DNA of 64,000 bases from Platanthera guangdongensis (taxonomy: Eukaryota; Streptophyta; Magnoliopsida; Asparagales; Orchidaceae), in contig CM077164.1 in the NCBI GenBank assembly GCA_039583875.1, positions 70,153,628 through 70,217,627 of the forward strand. The letters are read 5' to 3'. Position numbers and translations under genes: made by a program. Positions 20,002 through 31,834 of this stretch are shown piece after piece. Every line of letters starts with the position of its first letter. The stretch's first letter is position 1. The notes under the pieces were generated by a model. The model did no database searches. It saw nothing but the letters and a program-made list of their open reading frames with translations, and was not told where the DNA came from.

Positions 20002-22121
20002 ATGACAAAGAATAAGGATTATGGAAGCACCAGACCTCCAGTTTGCAACCTTAATAGGTTTGCCATCTGGAAGGCAAGAATCAAGTTGTACATGAACTCT
20101 ATTGATGAAGACATTTACAACTCTATTTTTACAAGTCCCCCACAGGCATCTACATCTACAACATCTTACAGCAACAATGCAGTCCCACCACCTGAGTGGA
20201 CTGAAGCTCAGAAGAAAGCAAAGATTGCGATGCCAAAGACATGAACATATTAGCTCATACTATGTCAGATGACATCTTTTAGAAGGTGGCTGAGTGCACC
20301 TCTGCAAAAGCAATCTGGGATTCACTTAATCAAATGGTTGCTGGCTCAGCAGATTAGAGGAAAGATAGAAGATCGAACCTCATCACACAATATGAAAACT
20401 TAAAGAAGGATGAGGCAGAAACAGTTGAAGTGATGTACAACAGGCTTAGCTCCATCATCAGTGAGCTAAGGACCTTAGATAAAGAAATCACCTTGACTGA
20501 AGTGAATGACAAGATCCTAATTTGCTTCCCAAGCTCATGGGACACCAGGATCTGGCCAATCAAAGAGGACAGAAGCTTGAATGAGATTTCAACTGAATCT
20601 CTCCTGGGAAAGCTCAAATCTTATGAGCAGCTAATCAAGTCCAGAGAAGCAGTGGAACACAAGACTCCTCCTCTAGTAAGGAAAGAACAATTCATTGCAT
20701 TCAAGGCTGCTGAAGAAACTGAAGCCCCAATAGTCAATGAAGAGCTAATGAGTCTCTTTGCCAAGAGATTCTTCAAAATGGCAAGGAAAGACTTCACAAG
20801 GAAGTCATCTAGAAATGACAGGCAGCCAAGGTATGACAAAACCCCCACTAAAGATGTAGTGTGTTTTGGGTGCAGGAAACCAGGACATTTCATGTCTGAA
20901 TGTCCTGAAAATCAAAAGAAGGAAAGAAGAAGAGAGAAGGAATCAAGAAGCAAGCATTACAGCAAGCCCTCTTCCAGCAAGTACAAAAAGAAGGACAAAG
21001 GATTTGTAGCTGAAACATGGAGTGACACAGAAGATGAATCCACATCTTCCATCTCTAGTGAAGAAGAAGAGGAGGCCAAGGCAAAGGAGGTCTGCCTCAT
21101 GGTAATTGATGCAAGCAGTAGCATATCAGATACAAATGAATCTGATAATGAAGAAAACCTGTCAGTTGAAGATCAGGTAATAGCATCTTATGATTTTGAA
21201 TCTGATGAATTTAAATTTGAATTTAAAAACCTATGCTTAGATTTGATAAGCTCTGAGAAGGAAATCAAACTTCTCAGAGATAAATTGAATGATCTAGATA
21301 AACTCACCTCTGAAAATGCAAATCTATCTAGTGAACTGAAATCTGCAAATGAACAAATTACTTTTCTTAAAGCAGAACTTAGCAAAGCTAAGATATTAGA
21401 AGAATCATTAAATGGCAGAAGTTTGAAATTGCTAGATATAACCAATACAGTTAATACTAGAACAAATAATTGCAGAATAGGATTAGGAGCCACATCCAGT
21501 GAACCAACCCTAATCCAGAGGAATCATCTTTCAAAACCTGTAAATTTTATCTCTGATAAAGGAAAGAAAAACACTGAACAAGTAAATAAGGTTAATAAAA
21601 TTCTAGAACAAATTGAAGCTAAGGACAAAATTAAAAACCAGAAGAATGATAAAAATAACAATGTTCAGCAGTTATCGTCTATCCCAGATCGACGATATAG
21701 GAACAAATCGTCGAACTCAGAACGACGATCTCTGAACGCAAACTTCAATAATAATCATTCGTCTAACTGTGATCGACGAACTTTGTATGGTTCGTCAAGC
21801 AGAGGTCGACGAAAGTGGGGAACAGAAAATGAATATGTTCATTCTCTGGGCAGAGGTCGACGATCACAACCCAATTCATCAAACTCTGGTCGATGAACTA
21901 AAAGAAATTCGTCGAACCCAGAAAGACTTAACCAAAATGTTAACTATAACTGCAACTTAAATAATTCTAGAGAAGCTTTTAATCCTCTAGCTGATTGGGT
22001 TATACCACCTAGAAGATATCACCCTCTAGGATATAAATCCCAACCAGAATTTTCAGTTATTTCTAGCTTTTTATATCAACAAAACAAAGGACCCAAGGTA
22101 ACCTGGGTCAAGAATATTTAA
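20002..22121 (+). pseudogene. gag: Element D gag, frameshifted
   Basis: ATG at 20002 begins a copia gag (FAIWKARIKLYMNS). A one-base deletion near 20228, seen by comparison with F, shifts the frame. Stops follow at about 20279 and 20355, then a long frame continues to 21894. It contains one zinc knuckle (CFGCRKPGHFMSEC, about 20865-20905), an acidic and serine-rich stretch, and a coiled-coil-like stretch (about 21230-21400). The C-terminal part is built from the TCGACGA array read as S-S-N-S-E-R-R-like repeats (21686-21917). The frame ends TAA at 22119-22121, a stop shared with F. Confidence 0.88.
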
Positions 22122-23737
22122 CTGCTTTCATTGTAGGAGAAAAGCTGTCCAGGAGTAAATCAACCATGGTACCTGGACAATGGATGCTCCAAACACATGA
22201 CAGGTAGCAAGGACAATCTCACCAATTACAAGTCCAAGCTAGGGCCAAAGGTGATCTTTGGTGATTCAAAAAGTGGCCAGTCTGAAGGATATGGAGCAGT
22301 GAAGATTGGAGCAGTTACATTCAAGAAAGTAACATATGTAAGAGGACTCAAACATAACCTCATCTCAATAAGTCAACTTTGTGATGAAGGTTATCATGTA
22401 ACTTTTAACTCTAGCTCTTGTATTATTTCATCTAAAGAAAACAAACCTGTTTTAATTGGAAATATACAAGGCAACATATACTTATTTGATTTTCTATCTG
22501 CCACTTTTGATATCTGTTTACTTAATTTAACTTGTAACCAGAATGATTTATGACATAAAAGACTAGGTCATGCAAATCTGAAAACATTGCTAGGCTATTT
22601 AAAGACAACCTTGTTAGAGGTCTACCTCCTGGTCCCTACAAGAAGGAAGGCCTTTGCAGGGCTTGTCAATTAGGCAAGCAAACTAAATCTAGTTTCAAAT
22701 CCATTAATAAAAGTGATTCACCTAGGATTTTGTATTTGCTACACATGGATCTATTTGGACCCATTGCTGTACAAAGCCTAGGAGGGAAATCCTATACTTT
22801 AGTTATTGTGGATGACTTCTCCAGGTTCACTTGGGTATCCTTTCTGAGATCTAAGTCAGATACCTTCAAGGTTCTTACAGATTTTCTCAGGACCATACAG
22901 ATTGAGTTCTCTACTCATGTTGCATTGATCAGAAGTGATCATGGCACAGAGTTTGAGTCTCCTCTTATTCATGAGTTCTGTGAGAAGGAAGGTATCAGAC
23001 ATTGCTTCTCAGCTCCTAGAACTCCTCAATAAAATGGGGTAGCAGAAAGGAAATATAGGACACTCATTGAAGCTGCAGGTACATTGCTTGCTGATGCATA
23101 CATGCCACTAACTTTTTGGGCAGGGGCTGTACACACTGCAAACTATGTCCTGAACAGAAGCTTAATTCACAAACTAAAGAACATGAGTCCCTATGAATTA
23201 CTAAAAGGGAAGAAACATAAAATAAACTATTTTAAAGTATTTGGTTGTACCTATTACATACATAATAACAACAAGAAATACATTAGAAAGTTTGAGTCTA
23301 AGGCTGAAGTGGGAATTTTTCTCGGATATTCCCAAGTAAGCAAAGCCTATAGGGTCTTTAATAAATCATCACTAAAAATTGAGGAATCAATTCATGTAAG
23401 CTTTGATGAGACTAACATGTATTGCAAGGAGAAAGAAGTTTCTACCAGTAACTCTTTGCAGGTACCTCACTTGTGTGAGAAGTTGGATGACCTAAACCTT
23501 ACCCAAGAGGTTCCAACTCATCCCTCTCCACAAGTTAATGAAGATAGTGAAGAAGAAAGCATTAAAGGGATTGACTCTCCTCCAACAGCTAACATAATTC
23601 CACAAGAGGAATTGGTTTCAAATGCTATTGCACAACCAACTCCACCCACTGATTTTGTCACACTTAGGTATCACCCCAGATCTCAAGTGATTGGAGACAT
23701 ATCAGCAGGTGTACAGACAAGGCATCAACTCAATTAA
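22122..23737 (+). pseudogene. pol: Element D protease and integrase, broken
   Basis: In the same frame as gag after the shared TAA. Protease motif is D-N-G-C-S-K-H-M-T-G where F has D-S-G, so the active-site Ser is changed. Next comes the pre-integrase zinc region with a one-base deletion near 22580 and a TGG-to-TGA stop at 22552, then integrase with Asp in HMDLFGP, Asp in RSDHGTEF, and Glu in NGVAER (preceded by a CAA-to-TAA stop at about 23031). It closes with a Pro/Thr-rich linker toward RT. F keeps several of these positions intact. Confidence 0.88.
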
Positions 23738-25305
23738 GATGTGATGCATGCCTGTTTTCTCTCTCAGATTGAACCTCAATCCATTCATGATACAGAGCAA
23801 GATCCCCACTGGATTATTGCAATGCAGGAGGAATTAAATCAGTTTGAGAGATGTAGAGTTTGGGATTTGGTTTAAACCACAAAACTACCCAGTTATCAGA
23901 ACTAAATGGGTATACAGAAATAAGCTTGATGCCCAAGGAGTTATTGTGAGAAACATGGCTAGGCTTGTTGCTCAAGGCTACAGGCAAGAGGAAGGAATAG
24001 ATTATGATCAAACCTTTGTTCCTGTTGCAAGGTTAGAAGCCATACGAATATTCCTAGCCTATGCAGCCTACAAGAAATTCAAGGTCTACCAAATGGATGT
24101 GAAGAGTGCATTCTTGAATGGAGTATTAAAAGAAGTGGTTTAGGTTGAACAACCTCCAGGTTTTGTCTCTCCAACTCATCCTTTGCATGTATTCAGGTTG
24201 CATAAAGCCCTCTATGGTGTAAAGCAAGCTCCAAGAGCTTGGTATGAGACCCTAGAAAGCTTTTTATTAGAGCATAAATTCATTAGAGGCATAGTAGATA
24301 AAACACTTTTCACTAGACATCATAAGGACCAAATCTTATTAGTACAAATATATGTGGATGACATCATCTTTGGGTCTACTGATTAAAAATTATGCAAGAG
24401 GTTTTCTGACCTCATGCATTCCAAATTTGAAATGAGTGGCATGGATGAGCTTTCCTATTTACTTGGTCTCCAAGTGAAACAGCTCCCTGATGACATCTTC
24501 ATCTCCCAAGCTAAATATGCTAAAGAGCTAATAAAGAAGTTTGGGATGGCTGATGCCTCAGCAAAGAAAACACCTATGGCTACAAATGCTGTGATTGACT
24601 CTGATGCATCATGGAAACCTGTAGATCAAAAACTATATTGGGGCATTGTTGGGTCTCTACTATATATCACAGCTAGCAGACCTGATATCATATTTGTCAC
24701 ATGCCTTTGTGCTAGGTTCCAGGTGAACCCTAAAGAATCTCACCTTATTTTTCTAAAAATAATTTTGAGATATATAAAGGGTTGTCCTAGTCTAGGCCTA
24801 TGGTATCCCACAGAATCAGAGTTTGAGTTAACTGGATACTCAGATGCTGATTTTGCTGGATGCAGGGTGGACAGAAAAAGTACCTCAGGAACTTGCCAGT
24901 TCCTTGGTATGAGATTAGTGTCCTGGTTTTGTAAAAAGCAATCATTTGTGTCAACCTCCACTGCTGAGGCAGAATACATTGCAGCTGGTAGCTGTTGCTC
25001 ACAAATGCTATGGATACAAAACCAATTACTAGACTATGGTCTCAACTTAAATAATTCAACTCTACTCTATAATAACACAAGTGCTATAGCAATGACATAA
25101 AATCCAGTCCATCATAGTAGGACTAAACATATAGACATTAGGCACCATTTCATTAGAGAGTGTGTAGAAAAAAAATAAAATTAATCTTGTCTATATCTAC
25201 ACTGATTTACAAAGAGCTGATATATTCACCAAACCTCTGGATGAGAAAAATCATGTATTCTTTATAAATCAGCTTGGAATGATAAATGGAGAAGATTTAG
25301 TTTAA
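23738..25305 (+). pseudogene. pol: Element D reverse transcriptase and RNase H, broken
   Basis: RT core: [28 protein letters not shown] (first catalytic Asp), KALYGVKQAPRAWYE, and the YVDD box at about 24354. RNase H: GYSDADFAGC, STAEAEYIAA and ADIFTKPL, ending at 25303-25305. Stops at about 24141, 24385 and 25098 and a frameshift near 25170 break it. Copia-type gene order (integrase before RT) is clear. Confidence 0.9.
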
Positions 25306-25698
25306 GTTCTGTCTACACTCGATGAATTATCCAAAGTTCGTCGAACGGAGTTCGACGAACCTGGGAGAGTTTGAGAGATCTTCGTCGAACAGAGGTCGAC
25401 AAACTCTCTATGAGTGAAACAATTTTCATCGATCGGAGATCGACGAACTTCCTTCAGAAGATATTCGTCGAACGGCATTCGACGAATTGTCTTCAATTCT
25501 TCAGGATGAGATCAACGAATTATTTACTTCTAAATCATTTCGTCGAACTCAGTTCGAAGAATTGTTTTTGTTTTCGTGGAACGGAGTTTGTCGATTCATA
25601 TTCTGGAAAACCTTATATCTAGATTTTCTTCGACCTCCATCCCGCGCTTTCTGTTCTCTTGCACTTGATCGCCGTTTCTCTCTCTTGCAGGTGATTCC
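25306..25698 (+). repeat. TCGACGA array between pol and accessory ORF of D
   Basis: About ten TCGTCGA/TCGACGA-type copies between 25318 and 25595, for example TTCGTCGAACGG-AGTTCGACGAAC pairs, then a C/T-rich stretch ending CTCTCTTGCAG|GTG at 25691, which looks like a plant 3' splice site just before the accessory ORF ATG (25699). It may serve a spliced subgenomic RNA. Confidence 0.75.
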
Positions 25699-28554
25699 AT
25701 GGTGATTCTAGTAGGAGCTCTAGCCGCTATGATGTTTGACACCAGCTTTGATGTCGACTTCGAATCATTTCAGCACTCAGATCCAATCGTTCTATATATT
25801 GTGGAACTCCTGGAAGAACAAAATTTGAAGAACCTGATGACTACAAGGATAAAGTTGGCAGGAACAAAAATCAGAGAATGAGTCTATACTTCATCCACAT
25901 CAGAAGACAATACTATGATAGGATCAATCGCGGGTAACACTGTTTCCTTAACTCCCGCAGTTTTAACTTAAATATTTGGTTTACAAATGGAGAAGATGAA
26001 TTAGAAATTGATTCTGAAGAGTTTGATACGATGCTAAATCTGATGGGTTATGCTGGTGACAACCCAAATAAATTGTTGAAAAAACATCTGTCTGCAACAT
26101 ACAAGTTTCTGGCAGACATTGTTGGGAAGGTCTTGCTTGGCAAGTATACTGTCCATGACTACATCACAATGCATCAGTTCTTGGTCATGTGTGCAGTGAT
26201 AAATAAGAAGCAAGTGGATTGGGCTCAGATCATCTTTGATCTGATAAAGAAGAAAAATACTAAGAAAGAAGTGTGTTTTGGAAGGATCCTAGGGATCTTC
26301 CTCAAGGAGAAGGCTGCTGAATCCCTGGTCCCCCCAGACCATATTCATTAATGTCTGCAAAAGGCTTACATGTGCCTTGTTTGGCAGGTGGGAGAGGACC
26401 ATACCTAAGCCATCCAAGGCTTCTACCTCTTCCACCCCAGCTTCTGAAGGCACCAGGGCTGTTAAATCCACTCCCCAACCTACTGAAGAGATTCATCCAA
26501 CACCACCATTTCTTCAAGCCCACCTTCCAGCAACACAAATCCCTCCCTCTCCCACACCTCCATCATCCCCTACTAAACTTCTTATTCCACCAGAATCTCC
26601 ACATGCTTCACCAGCACCAACTCCTCCATCATCTCCACTTGCTCCTCATTTATCCTCCATACCATTTTTCAACATACCACCATCACCTCCCAATTCCCCT
26701 TTTCCTCCAAACACCCACATGGAAGATGCCACCCATCCATCCCCATCAACATCTACCATCCCTCAACATGCATCCCCTCCAGATGTTCACATACTAGATG
26801 CTCCACTTCCTATCTCTCCCACAGTTCCCACTTCTACACCTTCTGCAACACCATCTACCACTCCACCATTGGACACATCAACAATTGCTTCTCTCATTGC
26901 CCTCCTCACTCCCCTTCTCAAAACACTAATAGTAGAGGCCATTACACCTCTTGCTACTTCAATTGCTACCCTATCTGCACAAATCACTGCCCCATCTTCA
27001 GTCTGGGGCCTGGCTTCAGGTCTCACTGAAACCATGCAGAGGGAGATGTCTGATGATGAAGCTGCAGTAGTTCCAGCAGTAGCAGCTCCAGCAGCAGAGG
27101 CAGCAACAGTAGCAGCAGATTGTATAAAGTATATTGATATAGATGATATTGATTTTATTAATTTTATTGATACTAACATGGACTTAGAAGAGTCAGTCTT
27201 TGAGAAAATAACTGCTGGTGGTGATTTCATCATTAATCCCACAGTTGATTTAGAGAATTTGTTAAAGAATTTTGAATTTGCAGTTTTAAGATGTCTTACA
27301 TCAGAACATACTACTAAGCCATCCTTGGCTATTGTACCATCTACATCCCCAGTAAGTCCATAAGTTGCAAAACAATATAGTGATAGTTTTGCTTTTCCTG
27401 AGCCCATAGTTATTCCAGCTCCTTCAACAATTTCTTCTACTCCTAGTTATGTCATGGATGACTCTCCATTGCCAGATCTGGATGATGTGATCTTGGCTGA
27501 CATTCAATAAGAGGAAAAGGCAGCTGCTGAAAGCACTGTCAGAGTTGATGACACTCCAGCTTCTTCTATGGCTTCTCCTCTAGTTCCTGTTGATATTCCT
27601 GCTCAAGCTCCTTCTCAACCTGATAAGCCTTTCATTTCTGCTGAGGCACTGAAGGCTCTGAATGATTTATATGATAATCCTCAATGATCTGATGATGAGG
27701 ATAGTGATGATGAGGATGATGATGATGAATCTGATGATGAACCAAAGAGGAAGCCAGTATCCAAGAAAAGAAAAGCTCCTCCTCCTCCTGCTCCTAAGCC
27801 TAATCCAAACAATGACACTCCTTATTACATTCTTCAAAAGATAACACCATATAAAGGGATGCCAGCTTGGATGTGGCTGTCCAAGAATCAGCAGAAGGAG
27901 AGGAAGAAAAGTAGAAGATACTCTCCTCCTCCAGTTCAAAGATATAAAAAAGATCCACCTCCTCCACCTCCTCCAGCTGCTGGTGCTTCAGGTTCCAGTT
28001 CTCAAAGATCTGCCCCTATTCAAACATATCAAAGACATCAAGGGAGATCACATGAAAGCAACGAGCATAGGCAATATTCATCAGGAAAGCAACATTAGTA
28101 GCAACAACAACAACAACAACAACAATCCACTGAAAATCAACCAGCTGAAGGCTCTAAAAGACCATCCTCTCCTCCTGTTCCCTTTGAAGATCCTGAAATA
28201 GCTACTACTGCTAGAATGGCCAGGTTCCAGGAACTTGTAGGCCTTTCTCTGATTAACAAGGCCAAAGCTGAAGGAAAGGATCCCTCTGAATATACTACCA
28301 TGTCAAAGTACAAGAAAGAGGAACTTAAGAGATTTGATAAAGCTAATAAGATTTTTAATGTAGATGATTACATGAAGTTGCACCCAGAAGAAGTTGTCCC
28401 CAGGGCTATATCTCTGAAGATTATAGGGGCCGCTGACATGACCATGGCCAGTGTGCAAGCTTCAGATCCTAACAGAGAAATAATATTTACAAAGCCAGGA
28501 GACAAGAGCAAGGATGCAATGCCAAAGGAAAAGAAGCAGAAGAAGCGATTTTGA
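25699..28554 (+). pseudogene. Accessory ORF downstream of pol in element D (SIRE env-like position)
   Basis: A protein of roughly 950 codons by extent, now broken by a frameshift pair near 25930-26350 and in-frame stops near 27361, 27508, 27686 and 28096. Parts in order: an N-terminal globular region (to about 26350), a Pro/Ser/Thr-rich region (26400-26870), a hydrophobic stretch (about 26880-26990), an Ala-rich and acidic region, a strongly acidic run of Asp/Glu (27690-27740), a basic PKRKPVSKKRK cluster (27745-27777), a poly-Pro run, a CAA repeat, and a basic C-terminal tail KKEKKQKKRF. SIRE elements carry an env-like ORF here, but I see no clear signal peptide, and the basic clusters look nuclear. 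F is cut before this region. Confidence 0.7.
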
Positions 28555-28721
28555 ACTCTCTTTATCTTTCTGCATTATTTATAACTGCTTTATATTTTCT
28601 GAACAAAGCTCATGTATATATATATCTGCTGCATGTGTTATCTATCTCTGCCAGATATATGCTTTTTTTTCTGCTTTGTTTATTTTTAGTTTAAGTCTGA
28701 GTATGTGGTTAGTAACCTCAC

Positions 28722-28737
28722 ACAAATTGGGGGAGAT
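28722..28737 (+). other. Polypurine tract of element D
   Basis: AAATTGGGGGAGATT directly before the 3' LTR start; primer for second-strand synthesis. The same type precedes the LTR of E at 18028-18042. Confidence 0.85.
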
Positions 28738-30483
28738 TGTTAGATCCCTAGTTTGATTTGGTCCAGGTTCTCTAACTTAGGATCTTGTGACCCACAATGT
28801 ATAGTCATGGTCATAGTTGTGTCCTAGAGTCTAGGCAAAGTCCTCAGAGTCAACATCACATGGACCATCTATCAACAAGACTGCCAGAGACTCAAGACTT
28901 AGAAGATTTCAAGACTCTGTAAAGTGAGTTCGACGTTCGTCGAACTCAGGTCGACGATAGTCGTGCTCAGCTCGACGATCTCATAGTAAATTCTCTGAGA
29001 TGAGCTCGACGAACTTTGTACTCAGGTCGACAAAAACTTAGACACTACAACAACACTTCAAGTTCAGAAACATCAAGATATTCTAAGTCCTTAGTATCAG
29101 ACTTTGGTCGACGAACTTAGTTCTTAGCTCGACGAACTCTATTCTTTGGTCGACGAATCTTTAGCTACTACAGCATTATGTCAAGACTATGTTCTCTAGT
29201 CTTAGGTCGATGAACTCAGTTCTCTGCCCGACGAATTCTGGACTCTGTACTTCAACACTTTCATTCAGAAATTATTCTAAGTCCAGACCGAACTCCAGTC
29301 GACGAACACATTTACCAGCTCGACGAACTTCAGCCACAGAATAGGCAAAGTTCAGAAGAGACAGCAGTTCATTTTCCAGCTCGACGAACTGTGGACTCAG
29401 TTCGACGATTTCTGTCAACTGTTCGACGATTCCAGACTGAGTCATTTCCAGCCCTGTCCCCATGATTACTGCAATAATTCTTGAGTAATCAATGCTCTAA
29501 CATTCTCTGAATATAACCGTTAGAGGAGCATTGATTAGGATATTCTCCATGATTATTACTTGCCATTTTTCCACGGGACAGTTGGGGAAATTATTCAATG
29601 CTGCTTATTCTCTAGGCCGTCAGCATTGAATGAAGAAGGAATTCAAAATTCGAAAGACCAATTTTCCCAGAAAATATAAAAAGAGATTTTTCTCTCTTTC
29701 CTGAGAGTACAACAGACAGATAGAAAGAAAGTTAGAAAAATATACAGAGAGAAGATTACTGAATCAGACAAAAAAAACTCAACCTGTCTGCTCTCAGTCT
29801 GACACAAGATTTCTGATACTGAAGAAGAAGAATAATCATTCAAATATCAAGAGTCTTCATTCTTCAAACTCTCCAGGACACTTCATAGGACAACAAAGCT
29901 TCCATCTGTCAAAGAAGTTCCTGAAGATCTCTCTGATCAAGGCTGAAAGCTTGAAGGCCTATCACCCTGTGCAAAGCTCCAGTTCTCCTGAACTCTTCTA
30001 CATCTCAGGGGGAGCTTTGACAAACATCACTGAATCCACAGTCTTATCATTGTGATTGAGAAAAGAAAACATTCATCACTCTCTCATCCCCACCTCTGTA
30101 AAGGGTTGTCATCTCCCTTCAAAAGTGATTTCTGGTTACAAGTCACCTGATCAAAAGACTTGAGAATTTGGTTTTTGAGCACCTGATCAAAAGCTCATTG
30201 GTGTCAGGCACCTGGTTAAAAACCTGCGTGGATTCCTACCAGGGTGGTAGAAGAGTGGATGTACCCAGGTTGGGGAACCACTATAAAATTTCATGTGTCA
30301 TCTGGTTGTTCCTTTTCTTTTTGTTCTTGCTGTGCTTGTGTTTTTAGGACTGCTGTGTGCTTATTTATTTTGTTTTAATTCAGCATCTTTTAATTACAGC
30401 AGAAGCTGTACTAGTTTTATAAGGACCTACAAATACTCTATTCACCCCCTCTAGAGTATATTAGATCTAACACATCACTTTCA
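28738..30483 (+). repeat. 3' LTR of element D
   Basis: 1746 bp, starts TGTTAGATCCCTAG and ends ACATCACTTTCA, followed by the ATCAC target duplication. Nearly identical to the 5' LTR apart from point changes and a loss of about 66 bp inside the TCGACGA array. TATA box at 29675-29683. Confidence 0.93.
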
Positions 30484-30488
30484 ATCAC

Positions 30489-31834
30489 TACTAGGATTAT
30501 TTAGATTGACCCATCATGTATAGCAGGGTCATGGTTGTGTCCTAGAGTCTAGGCCAAGTCCTTAGAATCAATATCACATGGATCAGCCTTCAACAGACTG
30601 CCAGAGACTCAAGCAATTGTGTCAACACTTTGGAAAGGCTGTGTAGACACCAGAAGCCAGATTGTGTCGACACCAGAAGCCAGATTGTGTTGACATACAG
30701 GACTTGTGTTGACACACAGAACATTTGACGACACCAACTATATTGACACCAGAAGCCAGATTATGTCGACACACAGAACATCTGTCGACACCAACTGTGT
30801 CGATACTAGAATCCAGATTGTGTCGACACACAGGACTTGTGTCGACACACAGAACATCTGTCGACACACTCCAGATTTCTGTCAAAAAAACAACTACCTC
30901 AAGCAAGAAGATCAGCTCGACGAATTCCAGCTGAGCTCAACGAACTCCAAGTTCAGGTCGACGAATTCTGTGCAATCAATTGCAGTTGGCAGAATTAATT
31001 AAGGATTAATTACAGTCAGAACATTTAGTGCTAAACATTCCCAATGAAAATAGCCGTTCAAAGTGGGCAGTTACAGAAGATTAATTGTCGATTAATTCCC
31101 AATGCTGGTTCTACTCTCGGGAATGCTTCATCCGTTATCGAGACAAATGAAATTCAAATGTTAGAATTCAAGACAGAGAAAATATAAAAAGGGGAAGAAA
31201 GACAGATCAAGAGGAGTGCAGTATCCAGAGATATAGTAAAGGCTTTTCCTTTGTACAGAGAAGGAGCAACTCTGCATTAATAAAGACAATCATCAGAGTT
31301 CTTCATCTGCTTCAAGTTTTCAAGAGACACACATCAATATCAGTTTGAAAGCTTGCTGGAGATCATCATCATTTTGAAGGCCTACACGCTGAAGCAAAGC
31401 CTCCTACAATCCTGAATCATTCAACATCTCAAGGGGAGCATTGACATCATCAAATCCACTAGTCTTCTCTTAGATTGTTGACAGAGAAGACACCATCACT
31501 CTCTCATCCCCCACTGTAAAAAAGGGTTATAACTGCCTTCAAAAGATATTCCTGGTTCCAAGTCACCTGACCAAAAGACTTGAGGATTGGTTTTTGAGCA
31601 CCTGATCAAAAGCTCATTGGTGTCAGGCACATGATAAAAAATCTGAGTGGATTCCTACCAGGGTCGTAGAAGAGTCGATGTACCCAGGTTGGGGAACCAC
31701 TATAAAATCCTTGTGTCTTCTGGTTGCTTGCTCTCTTTCTTTATTTACTTTGTGCTGTGATCTTCTGCTTCTTATAGTTATATATACATATAACTCTAAT
31801 TAGTGCTAGTTAAGATCTATCTGTAAAACTTTCA
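30489..31834 (+). repeat. 3' LTR of element E, remainder
   Basis: Continues the LTR begun at 18043-18078 after the D insertion, and ends AAAACTTTCA at 31834. Contains a GTGTCGACAC array (30612-30870) like C and K, then a few TCGACGA copies (30915-30965) like D, a TATA box at 31183, and the GGGGAACCACTATAAA motif (about 31692). Total LTR about 1.38 kb. It combines both copia array types of this window. Confidence 0.82.
31183..31192 (+). promoter_or_regulatory. TATA box of E LTR
   Basis: TATAAAAAGG after an AT-rich stretch, at the position equivalent to the TATA boxes of D and F. Confidence 0.6.

Larger units (their letters stand above)
18079..30483 (+). mobile_element. Element D: full-length Ty1/copia (SIRE/Maximus-like)
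   Basis: 12,405 bp with both LTRs and a perfect target duplication ATCAC (18074-18078 and 30484-30488). Order: LTR, primer-binding site, gag, protease, integrase, RT, RNase H, accessory ORF, polypurine tract, LTR. Integrase before RT marks it as Ty1/copia, and the long gag and extra ORF after pol fit the SIRE/Maximus group. It inserted 36 nt into the 3' LTR of E. All coding parts carry stops or frameshifts. Element F is a second copy. Confidence 0.93.
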
